Shown: positions 51,005-59,658, numbered from the stretch's first letter. The stretch is 64,000 nucleotides of DNA from Bacillota bacterium (GCA_023457355.1 JAEWLW010000044.1:4503-68502); one strand, 5' to 3'. Notes: generated by a model not told the origin, from the letters alone. A program made the numbers and translations.

Positions 51005-51349
51005 TCACCCCCGTATGCCGCCGTTTAACTTCTCCGCCCACATCTGCAACAAAACGGCAATGTCGTCTGAAAACGCCCGTTCGCTTTGTGTCTCTTTCTT
51101 TTCCAACATTTCCAGTACCTCAAAAGAGAACGCCGCTGCGCCATGGCGTTTCCAGGCCTGGGCCATATAGGCCTCCGGGCACAAATCGGTTGACACAGAA
51201 AAGGCAAAACGGTTTTGGGCGCCCTGTATGTCGGTTGTGGACCGAAGCCATGCGGCGTCGGCCAAGGCGCATCGAATGCAAAAAACGCCGCCAACCACTG
51301 TCCTGCTTTTATATTGCGCCTTCAGCGCCTTTTTAGAATACGCGTCCAT
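51005..51349 (-). CDS. GIY-YIG-like protein, degenerate
   Basis: This 114-residue protein has the general layout of small GIY-YIG proteins that accompany DUF2087 genes in Clostridia: an N-terminal KSRTVVGGVFCIRC strand where GIY...YIG would be, a central QNRFAFSVSTDL region and AWKRHGAAAFSFEVLEMLEK. The GIY tyrosines are lost, so it may not cut DNA. An AAGAAGG site precedes ATG 51349. The assignment is moderate and leans on the neighbour. Confidence 0.6.
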   Translation of the reverse strand: MDAYSKKALKAQYKSRTVVGGVFCIRCALADAAWLRSTTDIQGAQNRFAFSVSTDLCPEAYMAQAWKRHGAAAFSFEVLEMLEKKETQSERAFSDDIAVLLQMWAEKLNGGIRG

Positions 51350-51583
51350 TCGCGCTGCACCTTCTTTCTAAGATTTTTTTTCGCATTTAATCGAATTTTT
51401 ATGAAGGCACCGCCGTCCAATTTATAATTATGCCGTCAATTCCCTTCATTCATATATCTTAATACCGAATGATGAAAATAACAATAAACGCTCCGTAGAG
51501 TGATGCACCATACGGCAAAATTCTTAGCGTCCGGCTGCATCCAAAGCCCGATGCCACCGCACGCAAAAATGGGCCTTGAACGG

Positions 51584-51612
51584 GTGACAAACCATCGGCG
51601 GCATGTTATACT
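51584..51612 (+). promoter_or_regulatory. Probable sigma-A promoter for the uracil-DNA glycosylase gene
   Basis: GTGACA (51584-51589) and TATACT (51607-51612) are spaced by 17 bases, about 120 nt upstream of the start codon. Confidence 0.55.
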
Positions 51613-51686
51613 AAAGTTAAATTCAGGCAGCCCAAAAGGGAAGTCGCGCGGGGGATGCTTTCCGCACTGGATCTTAACAGCAAGCT

Positions 51687-51711
51687 GCGGGCCGGATGGC
51701 ATCCGGCCCGC
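51687..51711 (+). promoter_or_regulatory. GC-rich leader palindrome before udg
   Basis: GCGGGCCGGATG pairs perfectly with CATCCGGCCCGC across a single base, followed by TTTTA and then the GGAGGG ribosome site. It could be an attenuator or a translation-control hairpin. Confidence 0.55.
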
Positions 51712-51730
51712 TTTTATGGAGGGAATAGAC

Positions 51731-52321
51731 ATGCCAAACAGTTTAGCCGAGCTTCGGGAAACACTGAAAAACTGCGAGGGCTGCCGCCTGTGCGAGCAGC
51801 GGCACAACGTCGTTTTTGGCGTGGGGCCCGAGCATGCGCGGGTTATGCTCATCGGGGAAGGGCCCGGCCAGACCGAGGACGAAAAAGGCGAGCCGTTTGT
51901 CGGCCGCGCCGGCATTCTACTGGACAAAATGCTGGACGCCGTGGGGCTCTCCCGCGAAAAAAACGTGTTCATCGCCAACATGGTCAAGTGCCGCCCGCCC
52001 CAGAACCGTGACCCGCAGCCCGATGAAATGGAAGCCTGCCTTCCCTTTCTGCGCGAGCAGGTGCGCCTGATCCGCCCGCGCATCATCGTCTGTGTGGGGC
52101 GTATTGCAGCTCAGCGGCTAATTTCCGCCGACTTTAAGGTTACAAAACAGCACGGTGAATTTTTTGAGAAAAACGGGGTGCTCATGATGGGCACGCTGCA
52201 TCCGGCCGCCCTGCTGCGCAACCCCAGCCAGAAACCGATGGCCTTTGAGGACTGGCTGAAGCTGCGCGAGGTGATTAAAAAGGAATGTCCCGAGGTCTAT
52301 GCGCATGGCCAAACAACTTAA
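51731..52321 (+). CDS. Uracil-DNA glycosylase, type 4 (iron-sulphur)
   Basis: This 196-residue DNA-repair enzyme removes uracil from DNA. Iron-sulphur ligands C15, C18, C87 and C103 have family spacing. Motif 1 is GEGPGQTED at 43-51, followed by EPFVGRAG and NMVKCRPPQNRDP, and the C-terminal active-site loop is HPAALLRNP. GGAGGG precedes ATG 51731. Confidence 0.95.
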   Translation: MPNSLAELRETLKNCEGCRLCEQRHNVVFGVGPEHARVMLIGEGPGQTEDEKGEPFVGRAGILLDKMLDAVGLSREKNVFIANMVKCRPPQNRDPQPDEMEACLPFLREQVRLIRPRIIVCVGRIAAQRLISADFKVTKQHGEFFEKNGVLMMGTLHPAALLRNPSQKPMAFEDWLKLREVIKKECPEVYAHGQTT

Positions 52322-52486
52322 GAAGCGGTGCAGGCTTGGCGAGGATGTTTTGTGCCTCGCAAGGCGGACGTAAACCGCCTGATGATGCCCGCCAAGGACG
52401 GCAATGCGGCGAGGCGCCAAAAGACCGCCGGGAAAATCCTGTTCCCAGGTTAATCAACTATAACATTTAAGTTTGGAGTAGACATC

Positions 52487-53695
52487 ATGTGCAAAGTGTT
52501 GTGGGCCAAAAATACCCTGCCCAAAACCGACGACCGTTATCTCCCGTTGATGAGCACCACGGCGGTGGAAAGCGCGCTGGCCTTTCACCGCAGTTTTCCT
52601 GAATACGCCGTCACGCCGCTCGAGCATCTTGCGGGCTTCGCCAAAGAGCTGGGGCTGGGGGGGCTTTATGTCAAGGATGAATCTTTCCGCTTTGGCTTAA
52701 ATGCCTTTAAGGTGCTGGGCGGCTCATTTGCCATCGGCAAATTTGTCGCGGGACAGCTTAGGCGCGATATCAGCACAGTGGATTACGTGTTTCTCACATC
52801 TTCGGAATTTAAGAACACTTTTTCTCCCTGCACCTTTTTTACCGCCACCGACGGCAACCACGGGCGCGGGGTGGCGTGGTCGGCCAACCGTCTGGGGCAA
52901 CAGGCCGTTGTGCTCATGCCCGCCGGAACCGTTAAAAGCCGCTATGAAAACATCAAAAAGCTGGGGGCGAACGTCACCATAGAAAAGCTCAATTATGACG
53001 ATTGCGTGCGCAAGGCCGCCCTGCTTTCCAGTCAGATACCCTCCAGCGTTGTGGTGCAGGATACCGCCTGGGAAGGCTATGAGGAAATTCCATCCCATAT
53101 CATGCAGGGCTATGGCACACTAATTGCCGAAGCGGTGGAGCAGATGGCGCAACACGGCGTTGCGCCCACCCACGTATTTGTGCAGGCAGGCGTCGGTTCG
53201 CTGGCGGCGGCGGTGCAGGGCTATCTGGTTAACCGCTTCCCCGAAAATCCGCCCAGGGTCGTGGTGATGGAGTGCCGTGCGGCCGACTGCTTCTACCGTT
53301 CAACCACCGCCGGAGACGGCGCGGCACAGGCCGTTGGCGGCGCTCTTGATTCGATTATGGCGGGGCTTTGCTGCGGCGAAGCCAGCCCCATCGCATGGGA
53401 TATTCTGAAAAACCACGCCGCGGTGTTTTGCTCCTGCGAAGACAGCGTATCGGCAGCCGGTATGCGCCGTCTTTCCGCCCCCATTGCAGGCGATCCGCGC
53501 ATTGTCTCCGGCGAAAGCGGCGCCGTGGGTATGGGGCTCATCGACCTCCTCTGCCGCAGTGACGCTTACGCCGACTTACGTGACACGCTGGGCCTTGACG
53601 CCGCTTCGCAGGTGCTGTTGATTTCTACGGAGGGGGATACGGACCCCGAACGCTACCGCGCCATCGTTTGGGACGGCGCCTACCCCGCTGAATAA
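52487..53695 (+). CDS. dpaL: Diaminopropionate ammonia-lyase
   Basis: This 402-residue PLP enzyme of fold type II cleaves 2,3-diaminopropionate to pyruvate and ammonia. The PLP lysine is K75 in FRFGLNAFKVLGGS. The glycine loop is FFTATDGNHGRGVAW, and VQAGVGSLAAAVQGY and VSGESGAVGMGL are conserved. The EFKNTFSPCTFFTATDGNHG stretch is specific to DpaL rather than threonine dehydratase. GGAG lies eight bases before the ATG. It stands alone, separated from udg by 165 nt with no clear gene. Confidence 0.93.
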   Translation: MCKVLWAKNTLPKTDDRYLPLMSTTAVESALAFHRSFPEYAVTPLEHLAGFAKELGLGGLYVKDESFRFGLNAFKVLGGSFAIGKFVAGQLRRDISTVDYVFLTSSEFKNTFSPCTFFTATDGNHGRGVAWSANRLGQQAVVLMPAGTVKSRYENIKKLGANVTIEKLNYDDCVRKAALLSSQIPSSVVVQDTAWEGYEEIPSHIMQGYGTLIAEAVEQMAQHGVAPTHVFVQAGVGSLAAAVQGYLVNRFPENPPRVVVMECRAADCFYRSTTAGDGAAQAVGGALDSIMAGLCCGEASPIAWDILKNHAAVFCSCEDSVSAAGMRRLSAPIAGDPRIVSGESGAVGMGLIDLLCRSDAYADLRDTLGLDAASQVLLISTEGDTDPERYRAIVWDGAYPAE

Positions 53696-54053
53696 CCTAT
53701 ACTGCGGGATGTTCCGCAGGGCAACGCATTTCAGCATGGGTAAATTTGTGCATTTCGATATCGGTTTCCACGTCATTTGACGTCGGTTTGCTGCAATTAT
53801 ATTTGTTAAGGCCCTTGAATTTCAGCAATATTATTGAAAGATAATATTAGTTATTGACGATCCTGCACAATGGATGTCAAAATGCAAAATATCTTGCTGA
53901 TTATGTAGAAATTATTACTTCAATTTGGTATAATATCAGTACAAAATACGCTATAATGGCTTTGTGCGCCTTTTATGGCGGTGTTTCAATATTACATGCT
54001 TTTCCGACGTAAAAACGAGGAAAGCAATTGATAAATATGATGGAGGTAACTAC
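53696..54053. other. Intergenic region with ppdK promoter
   Basis: These 358 bases hold a small hairpin (CTGCGG-GATGTT-CCGCAG, 53702-53719) just after dpaL, possibly its terminator though lacking a T tract. An AT-rich stretch and the extended -10 promoter at 53926-53934 follow. No gene was seen. Confidence 0.6.
53926..53934 (+). promoter_or_regulatory. Extended -10 promoter of ppdK
   Basis: TGGTATAAT is an extended -10 element. The -35 region 17 bases upstream (TAGAAA) is weak. A second TATAAT at 53952-53957 is less well placed. The gene starts 120 nt downstream. Confidence 0.55.
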
Positions 54054-56684
54054 ATGAGTAAAAAATTTGTCTACCTGTTCTCAGAAGGCAACGGGAAAAT
54101 GCGTGAGCTGCTTGGCGGTAAAGGCGCAAACCTTGCCGAAATGACCAACCTGGGCATGCCGGTGCCGCAGGGCTTCACCATCACCACCGAAGCCTGCACC
54201 CAGTATTACACCGACGGCAAGAAAGTCAACGATGAAATCAAGGCTGAGATTTTCGCGCGTCTGGCCGATCTTGAAAAAATTTCGGGCAAAAAGTTTGGCG
54301 ACCTTGATAACCCGCTGCTCGTCTCGGTGCGTTCGGGCGCGCGTGCCTCAATGCCCGGCATGATGGACACCATTTTGAACCTCGGTTTAAACGACGAGGT
54401 TGTTGAGGCATTTGCCAAGAAGACCAACAATCCCCGTTTTGCCTATGACTCCTATCGCCGCTTCATTCAGATGTATTCCGACGTTGTTATGGAAGTTGGC
54501 AAGGCTTATTTTGAGAAGCTCATCGATGAGATGAAGGAGAAGAAAGGCGTTACGCAGGACACCGAGCTGACCGCCGACGACCTCAAGGAACTCGCCCGTC
54601 TGTTTAAGGCTGAATACAAGGCCAAGAAGGGTGTCGACTTCCCCTCCGACCCCAAGGAGCAGCTCATGGGCGCCATCATGGCGGTTTTCCGTTCCTGGGA
54701 CAACCCCCGCGCCATCTACTATCGCCGCATGAACGACATCCCCTCCTCCTGGGGCACCGCTGTTAATGTTCAGATGATGGTATTCGGCAATACCGGCGAC
54801 ACCTCCGGCACCGGCGTTGCGTTCACCCGCAACCCAGCCACCGGCGAAAAGAAGCTGTTCGGCGAGTTTTTGATGAATGCGCAGGGCGAGGATGTCGTCG
54901 CGGGCGTTCGCACCCCCCAGTCCATCGACCAGCTCAAAAACATTATGCCCGAGGCCTATGCGCAGTTTGTGGAAATCTGCGACCGTCTCGAAAAGCACTA
55001 CCGCGATATGCAGGATATGGAGTTCACCATTGAAGATAAGAAGCTGTTTATGCTTCAAACCAGAAACGGCAAGCGCACCGCCGCTGCCGCGCTTCAAATT
55101 GCCTGCGACCTCGTGGACGAGGGCATGATCTCCGAGAAGGAAGCCGTCATGATGATCGACCCCAAGCAGCTTGACGCCGTGCTGCATCCTCAGTTTGACG
55201 CTGCCGCGCTCAAGGCTGCCAAGCCGATTGGCACCGCGCTGCCCGCTTCGCCCGGCGCTGCCTGCGGTCAGGTTGTGTTCACCGCCGAGGCCGCTGTTGA
55301 ATGGGCCGAATCCGGCAAGAAAGTCATTCTGGTTCGCCTTGAGACCTCTCCCGAGGACATCGCCGGTATGCACGTTTCACAGGGCATCCTGACCGTGCGC
55401 GGCGGCATGACCTCCCACGCGGCCGTTGTGGCGCGCGGCATGGGCACCTGCTGCGTTGCAGGCTGCGGCGAAATTAAAATCGACGAAGAAGCGAAGGTCT
55501 TCACCCTCGGCGGCAAGACCTTTAAAGAAGGCGACTTTATCTCGCTCAACGGCACCACCGGCAACATCTACGGCGAGGCTATCAAAACGGTTGAAGCTTC
55601 CATCTCCGGCAACTTTGGCCGCCTGATGGGCTGGGCCGACAGCTACCGCCAGCTGAAGGTTCGCACCAATGCCGACACCCCGTTTGACGCCGCACAGGCT
55701 GTAAAATTCGGTGCTGAGGGCATCGGCCTGACCAGAACCGAGCACATGTTCTTTGAAAGCGACCGCATCCCCGCGATGCGTGAGATGATCGTCTCCAAGA
55801 CCGAAGCGCAGCGCCGCGCAGCGCTTGAAAAGCTGCTTCCGATGCAGCGCAGTGACTTTGAGGGCATCTATGAGGCGATGGCCGGACGCCCCGTCACCAT
55901 CCGCTTCCTGGATCCGCCCCTGCACGAGTTCCTCCCCCACGAGGATGAGGACATCAAGGCGCTTGCCGCCGAGATGGGCCTGACCTTTGAGGATCTCAAG
56001 GCGACTGTCGAGTCGCTGCACGAGTTCAACCCCATGATGGGCCACCGCGGCTGCCGTCTGGCGGTTTCCTATCCCGAGATTGCCGAGATGCAGACTACCG
56101 CCGTCATCGAGGCTGCCATCAACACCAAGAAGGCGCATCCCGATTGGGAAATGGTGCCCGAAATTATGATTCCGCTCGTCGGCGAAATCAAGGAGCTGCA
56201 GTATGTCAAGTCGGTCGTTGTCAAGACTGCCGATGAGATTATCGCCAGGAGCGGCGTGGATCTCAAATACCTCGTCGGCACCATGATCGAGATTCCGCGC
56301 GCCGCGCTGACAGCTGATGAAATTGCAAAGGACGCACAGTTCTTCTCATTCGGCACCAACGACCTGACCCAGATGACCTTCGGCTTCTCGCGTGACGACG
56401 CCGGTGCATTCCTTGGCGCTTACTACGACAAGAAGATTTACGAGCAGGATCCCTTTGCCCGCCTGGATCAGAACGGCGTTGGCAAATTGGTTGATATGGC
56501 CGTTAAACTCGGCCGTCAGACCCGCCCCGATATCAAGCTGGGCATCTGCGGCGAACACGGCGGCGACCCCTCCTCGGTTGAGTTCTGCCATAAGGTTGGC
56601 CTCCACTACGTTTCCTGCTCACCCTTCCGCGTGCCGATTGCACGTCTGGCAGCTGCGCAAGCCTCCATTAAGTATCCCAGATAA
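54054..56684 (+). CDS. ppdK: Pyruvate, phosphate dikinase
   Basis: This 876-residue enzyme has the normal PPDK length and reversibly converts pyruvate, ATP and phosphate to PEP, AMP and PPi. It has the N-terminal ATP-grasp domain (LLGGKGANLAEMTNLGMPVP), the phospho-histidine H455 in GGMTSHAAVVARGMG, and the C-terminal PEP/pyruvate TIM barrel with C832 in CGEHGGDP. GGAGG sits before ATG 54054, and the longer frame to 53964 lacks a site. Codon use is strongly biased to GC-rich optimal codons, which suggests high expression. Anaerobes with PPi-based glycolysis commonly have it. Confidence 0.98.
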   Translation: MSKKFVYLFSEGNGKMRELLGGKGANLAEMTNLGMPVPQGFTITTEACTQYYTDGKKVNDEIKAEIFARLADLEKISGKKFGDLDNPLLVSVRSGARASMPGMMDTILNLGLNDEVVEAFAKKTNNPRFAYDSYRRFIQMYSDVVMEVGKAYFEKLIDEMKEKKGVTQDTELTADDLKELARLFKAEYKAKKGVDFPSDPKEQLMGAIMAVFRSWDNPRAIYYRRMNDIPSSWGTAVNVQMMVFGNTGDTSGTGVAFTRNPATGEKKLFGEFLMNAQGEDVVAGVRTPQSIDQLKNIMPEAYAQFVEICDRLEKHYRDMQDMEFTIEDKKLFMLQTRNGKRTAAAALQIACDLVDEGMISEKEAVMMIDPKQLDAVLHPQFDAAALKAAKPIGTALPASPGAACGQVVFTAEAAVEWAESGKKVILVRLETSPEDIAGMHVSQGILTVRGGMTSHAAVVARGMGTCCVAGCGEIKIDEEAKVFTLGGKTFKEGDFISLNGTTGNIYGEAIKTVEASISGNFGRLMGWADSYRQLKVRTNADTPFDAAQAVKFGAEGIGLTRTEHMFFESDRIPAMREMIVSKTEAQRRAALEKLLPMQRSDFEGIYEAMAGRPVTIRFLDPPLHEFLPHEDEDIKALAAEMGLTFEDLKATVESLHEFNPMMGHRGCRLAVSYPEIAEMQTTAVIEAAINTKKAHPDWEMVPEIMIPLVGEIKELQYVKSVVVKTADEIIARSGVDLKYLVGTMIEIPRAALTADEIAKDAQFFSFGTNDLTQMTFGFSRDDAGAFLGAYYDKKIYEQDPFARLDQNGVGKLVDMAVKLGRQTRPDIKLGICGEHGGDPSSVEFCHKVGLHYVSCSPFRVPIARLAAAQASIKYPR

Positions 56685-56768
56685 CAGGCGTTAAACCATC
56701 GGCCTGTCAAAGAGCCTTAAAATGTAAATGCCGCCTAAAAGGTCAGGCCTATTAAAACAAAGAGCCGA

Positions 56769-56807
56769 AAGGGCTTGTTGTCTGTGAATTGCAGGCAACA
56801 AGCCCTT
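56769..56807 (+). terminator. Terminator of ppdK
   Basis: AAGGGCTTGTTG pairs with CAACAAGCCCTT around a 15-nt loop, and a T6 tract follows shortly. It lies 85 nt past the stop. Confidence 0.8.
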
Positions 56808-56847
56808 GAGCTTTTTTGGACGACGGTGCCAATCGCAACCCGGTTCA

Positions 56848-57060
56848 TCAATCCGTTTTGAGTTGAAATTGCGGGGGCTCATATTCCCCCAAATACGGCG
56901 GTTTGTTTTTTACAAGTTCATCAAACTTTGAATGCACCGCATTCTCTAAATAGTTTGCCTTCCCCGGCTCATGCTCTCCTTCGGGCTTTTCTTTTCGCCC
57001 CCCTGATATCGCTTCTGCTGGTAATACCGGAATGGAGATCAGATTCCTTTGAAATACAGC
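56848..57060 (-). pseudogene. Start-less reading frame, possible gene remnant
   Basis: Seventy open codons end at the TGA 56850-56848. The translation is protein-like toward the end, including GKANYLENAVHSKFDELVKN and KPPYLGEYEPPQFQLKTD. There is no ATG, GTG or TTG with a ribosome site; a CTG near 57042 lies too close to AAAGGA. It may be a truncated gene or a small protein with a rare start. Confidence 0.3.
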
Positions 57061-57092
57061 TCATTGACAGAGCAGCGGTGAAATGCTAAAAT

Positions 57093-57115
57093 TAATTAAA
57101 CTTTAAGTTTAATTA
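57093..57115. promoter_or_regulatory. 23-bp AT palindrome upstream of the FMN-binding gene
   Basis: TAATTAAACTT and AAGTTTAATTA flank a single T. It ends 27 nt before the start codon, so a bound repressor could block the promoter or translation. Confidence 0.45.
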
Positions 57116-57142
57116 TCGCTTGTGATAAAGGGGTCTTGCATT

Positions 57143-57547
57143 ATGAAAAGGTGGGTAAAATCTGTTGTCACCGTCGTCATCTTCGGCATTGTTCTTTCCA
57201 CCGCTTTTCTGACGAAATATCTTGTTTCAGTGCAAAAATATCAGAATAACATTGAGAACATCACCTATGTGCATATCGATGCTTTAAACATTGCGGATGG
57301 TTCGTACATTGGCGAATGCAATGTTCAATTCATTTATGTCAAAGTAATGGTAACCGTCAAAAATCACGTTATAACCGATATTCAACTTTTGGAACATCGG
57401 CAGGAACGCGGCGCAGACGCTGAGCGCATTCTAAAGGATATAATTCATCAACAAAAAATTGATGTGGACGTTATTGCAGGTGCAACAAATTCCAGTAAAG
57501 TTATTAAAAAGGCCGTGGATAATGCACTTTCAACTATGCCGCAATAA
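57143..57547 (+). CDS. Membrane-anchored FMN-binding domain protein
   Basis: This 134-residue protein has an N-terminal membrane anchor (about 7-27, SVVTVVIFGIVLSTAFLTKY) and an extracytoplasmic FMN-binding domain. ADGSYIGECN near 51-60 and IAGATNSSKV at 111-120 are the conserved pieces; the Thr/Ser of GATNSS is where FMN is covalently attached in RnfG/NqrC relatives. It may act in extracytoplasmic electron transfer. AAAGGGG precedes ATG 57143. It is monocistronic with its own terminator. Confidence 0.82.
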   Translation: MKRWVKSVVTVVIFGIVLSTAFLTKYLVSVQKYQNNIENITYVHIDALNIADGSYIGECNVQFIYVKVMVTVKNHVITDIQLLEHRQERGADAERILKDIIHQQKIDVDVIAGATNSSKVIKKAVDNALSTMPQ

Positions 57548-57550
57548 AAA

Positions 57551-57589
57551 AGGTTGAGGATAAGATGCATAAGCATTTATCCTCAACCT
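57551..57589. terminator. Terminator between convergent genes
   Basis: AGGTTGAGGATAAGATGC pairs with GCATTTATCCTCAACCT (one bulged G) around ATAA. It serves the FMN-binding gene and probably the minus-strand gene at 57606. Confidence 0.8.
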
Positions 57590-57605
57590 GTCTTGCTGTT
57601 TAGCC

Positions 57606-57824
57606 TTAAAGATAAGTGTCCGCGCCCTCGGCAAAGTCAATAATTTCCGAGGTTGTTAGCATGGTGCCATTTTCATCGTCGGCAGGTCGTTCAGACATTT
57701 GTTCGAGGGTCGGAATACTTTCCTGGCCGGTTTCCATCGCTCTTTTCTGAGAATTGCTTGCACGTTCAGCCTGCTCCTGTACGCGTTTATCCTCACCGCT
57801 TTGGGCTTCTAAATAACCTGACAT
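57606..57824 (-). CDS. Small hydrophilic protein of unknown function
   Basis: This 72-residue acidic protein is rich in Glu and Gln: EAQSGEDKRVQEQAERASNS, then LEQMSERPADDENGTMLTTS. It is probably disordered or helical. The ribosome site is weak (GTGGTG). Support comes from the convergent terminator placed right after it and from protein-like codon use. No family is recognised. Confidence 0.5.
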   Translation of the reverse strand: MSGYLEAQSGEDKRVQEQAERASNSQKRAMETGQESIPTLEQMSERPADDENGTMLTTSEIIDFAEGADTYL

Positions 57825-58073
57825 ACCGGTTCACCACTCTTCATGAATTTTCTCGCGGTTCAAGGTGACTGGCGGCTCCGGCAGAAGCAGCCAATCACCT
57901 GTCCGCGCATTTATTTTCAGCCCTTTTTCTTGTCGCGTTATTATTATCTGCGGCTAAATGACCGTTATGCGCGGTGCAATCTATCAAAAATGTAATTTTA
58001 ATCAAATGCGGTTAAAAACCAACGCCTCAAAAGCGGCGTTACAGGCCGTCAAAAAAGGTTGGCATGCTGTTAA

Positions 58074-58316
58074 TTTGCACAAGTAGGTACGCTCGCGGCA
58101 GCTTGGCTCCGCTTATCACAGCGGGCGGTATGGATACCCGCTGTGGCGCCACCAAGCCCTGCGCGCTTTTGATTACGACAGTATGGGACGCATGATGCGT
58201 TTTTTACGCGCATAACAAGCACGGCATAGCTGGGCTTATTTTCAATTAAGCGCCTTAAGTGGTTTAATTGAAATGCAGACCAAAAAGCGCGATCAAAAAC
58301 CTTTAGTTTGTGCAAC
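58074..58316. ncRNA. Candidate structured RNA or MITE-like element (nested stems)
   Basis: Nested complementary pairs are TTGCACAA (58075-58082) with TTGTGCAA (58308-58315), CGCGCTTTT (58162-58170) with AAAAGCGCG (58283-58291), and TTTCAATTAA (58240-58249) with TTAATTGAAA (58264-58273). A side hairpin CACAGCGGG/CCCGCTGTG occupies 58117-58145, and ACGCATGATGCGT lies near 58188-58200. The order is consistent with a branched fold on either strand. No known RNA family was recognised. Confidence 0.4.
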
Positions 58317-58350
58317 TTTTTCTTTCAAATAAATTTTTTGACAAGCTGCA

Positions 58351-58370
58351 AACGCCGCATAAGCGGCGTT
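58351..58370 (-). terminator. Stem-loop after the GT2 gene
   Basis: AACGCCGC pairs with GCGGCGTT around ATAA, 17 nt past the stop at 58387, with TTT-rich sequence further downstream on the minus strand. Confidence 0.55.
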
Positions 58371-58386
58371 ATAAAAGGTTAATAAG

Positions 58387-59658
58387 TCACTGATGCACGA
58401 TATCTTCAATCGAACGGCTGATATTATGCGTAATCGGGCTCCAGTGAATCTTTTTGAACAATGCTACAATTGAAATGGGTACATAGGTGAATATAAATAT
58501 TGGGAAGGTAAAAAGATATAAAATTTTCTTGGCATTACAAGCGTGTATTTGTTTCCACTCGGTAATAGTTGTCAACAGCCCAAATAAAAACAGCGCTACA
58601 TAAAAATTTAAAACGGAGGCAAAAATAGCATCAGTGGTTAGCGGAATCAACTTAGGCGCCACATTTGCACCCAACAATGCCGACAGCAGAAAAACGCCGT
58701 TGACCGTAACACTGGTTAATGAGACAAACAGCGCCGGTGCGATGGTCATAAACATATCGTAACACCCAAACTGGCCTTTAACCGCAAAACCGTAAATAAG
58801 CTGCCGATGATACCGCCCAAACACCTGATAAAAGCCCTTGGCCCAGCGCAGACGCTGTGTCCAGGATTGGCTCCAGGTGCAGGGTTGCTCGTCATAAACC
58901 ACCGCGGAATGGCAATAGCCGATTTTTTCACCGCTGATGACACAATCCACCGAAAACTCAATATCCTCTGTCAAAAGATGATGCTTCCAGCCGTTATTTT
59001 TGCGGACAATATCGCTATGCACTAAAAATCCGGTACCCGAAATGGCGCAACTGGTGCCTAAAAGCATACGCGGATAATTTAAATAACGGGATTCGCGCAT
59101 AAACCATAAGGAATAACCGGCCGAAAGCCAGTTGGAAGCATAGTTCTTGGAATTGCGGAACGAAGTCAGAACACGATAGCCCCTATCAAACCACTTATTC
59201 ATCTCGCAGACAAAATTTTCTGCCAAAAGGTTGTCCGCATCAAAGACAAAATAACCTTCGTAGGCATTGTAACCATAATCCCTTGCGATACTCTTGAGCA
59301 TAAAATCCAGCGCATAACCCTTGCCGACCTGAACGCGGTTAAACCGCTCATATACTGCCGTTGCACCCGCCCGCCTGGCAACAGCCGCCGTGTTATCGGT
59401 GCAGTTATCCGCCACGACAAATACATCCAACAGCTGTTGGGGATAATTCTGTTTTTTAATGCTGTCGATCAGCCCGGCAATGACTGCGCTTTCATTTCTG
59501 GCCGCAATCAACACGGCATAACGATGGTTCTTCGCCGCCTCGGGTGGTTTTTGGGGACGACGAATAACACCTATAACCGCATAGACGATCTGATAAAAAT
59601 AGAATAGTGTAAATAAAACGAAAAGTGTAAAATTAAATGTCACAACAAACTGTAACAC
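58387..59658 (-). CDS. Membrane glycosyltransferase family 2, processive type
   Basis: This 423-residue GT2 has an N-terminal membrane segment, a cytoplasmic GT-A domain (VLIAARNESAVIAGLID, ADNCTDNTAAVARRAGA, FVFDADN as the DXD region, LTEDIEFSVD and QRLRW for the processive Q-x-x-RW motif) and at least three C-terminal membrane helices. It resembles cellulose/hyaluronan/poly-GlcNAc synthases and probably makes and exports a beta-linked polymer or glycolipid. GTG 59658 is chosen because AGGAGG lies nine bases upstream. It is monocistronic. Confidence 0.88.
   Translation of the reverse strand: MLQFVVTFNFTLFVLFTLFYFYQIVYAVIGVIRRPQKPPEAAKNHRYAVLIAARNESAVIAGLIDSIKKQNYPQQLLDVFVVADNCTDNTAAVARRAGATAVYERFNRVQVGKGYALDFMLKSIARDYGYNAYEGYFVFDADNLLAENFVCEMNKWFDRGYRVLTSFRNSKNYASNWLSAGYSLWFMRESRYLNYPRMLLGTSCAISGTGFLVHSDIVRKNNGWKHHLLTEDIEFSVDCVISGEKIGYCHSAVVYDEQPCTWSQSWTQRLRWAKGFYQVFGRYHRQLIYGFAVKGQFGCYDMFMTIAPALFVSLTSVTVNGVFLLSALLGANVAPKLIPLTTDAIFASVLNFYVALFLFGLLTTITEWKQIHACNAKKILYLFTFPIFIFTYVPISIVALFKKIHWSPITHNISRSIEDIVHQ

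Larger units (their letters stand above)
51350..51730. other. Intergenic region with udg promoter and leader palindrome
   Basis: This region of about 380 bases lies between divergent genes. It contains the plus-strand promoter at 51584-51612 and a perfect GC-rich palindrome at 51687-51711 just before the udg ribosome site. A reading frame through the first part (51500 onward) is only an upstream extension of udg and has no ribosome site. Confidence 0.6.
56685..57142. other. Intergenic region after ppdK
   Basis: These 458 bases contain the ppdK terminator, a start-less minus-strand reading frame (56848-57060) and an AT-rich palindrome at 57093-57115, each listed separately. Confidence 0.6.
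57825..58386. other. Gene-free region with a multi-stem structure
   Basis: These 560 bases hold no convincing CDS; an 81-codon frame at 58070-58315 lacks a ribosome site. They contain nested inverted repeats at 58074-58315, listed next, flanked by similar GCGGCGTTA...AAAAGGTT segments at about 58020-58060 and 58349-58380. The last is the terminator of the GT2 gene. Confidence 0.6.

Noticed and set aside
54387..56138. 328- and 253-codon minus-strand frames
   Set aside because: They are antisense to ppdK; the strongly biased PPDK codons leave long open frames on the other strand.
58070..58315. 81-codon minus-strand frame
   Set aside because: There is no ribosome site, and the region is better explained by nested inverted repeats.
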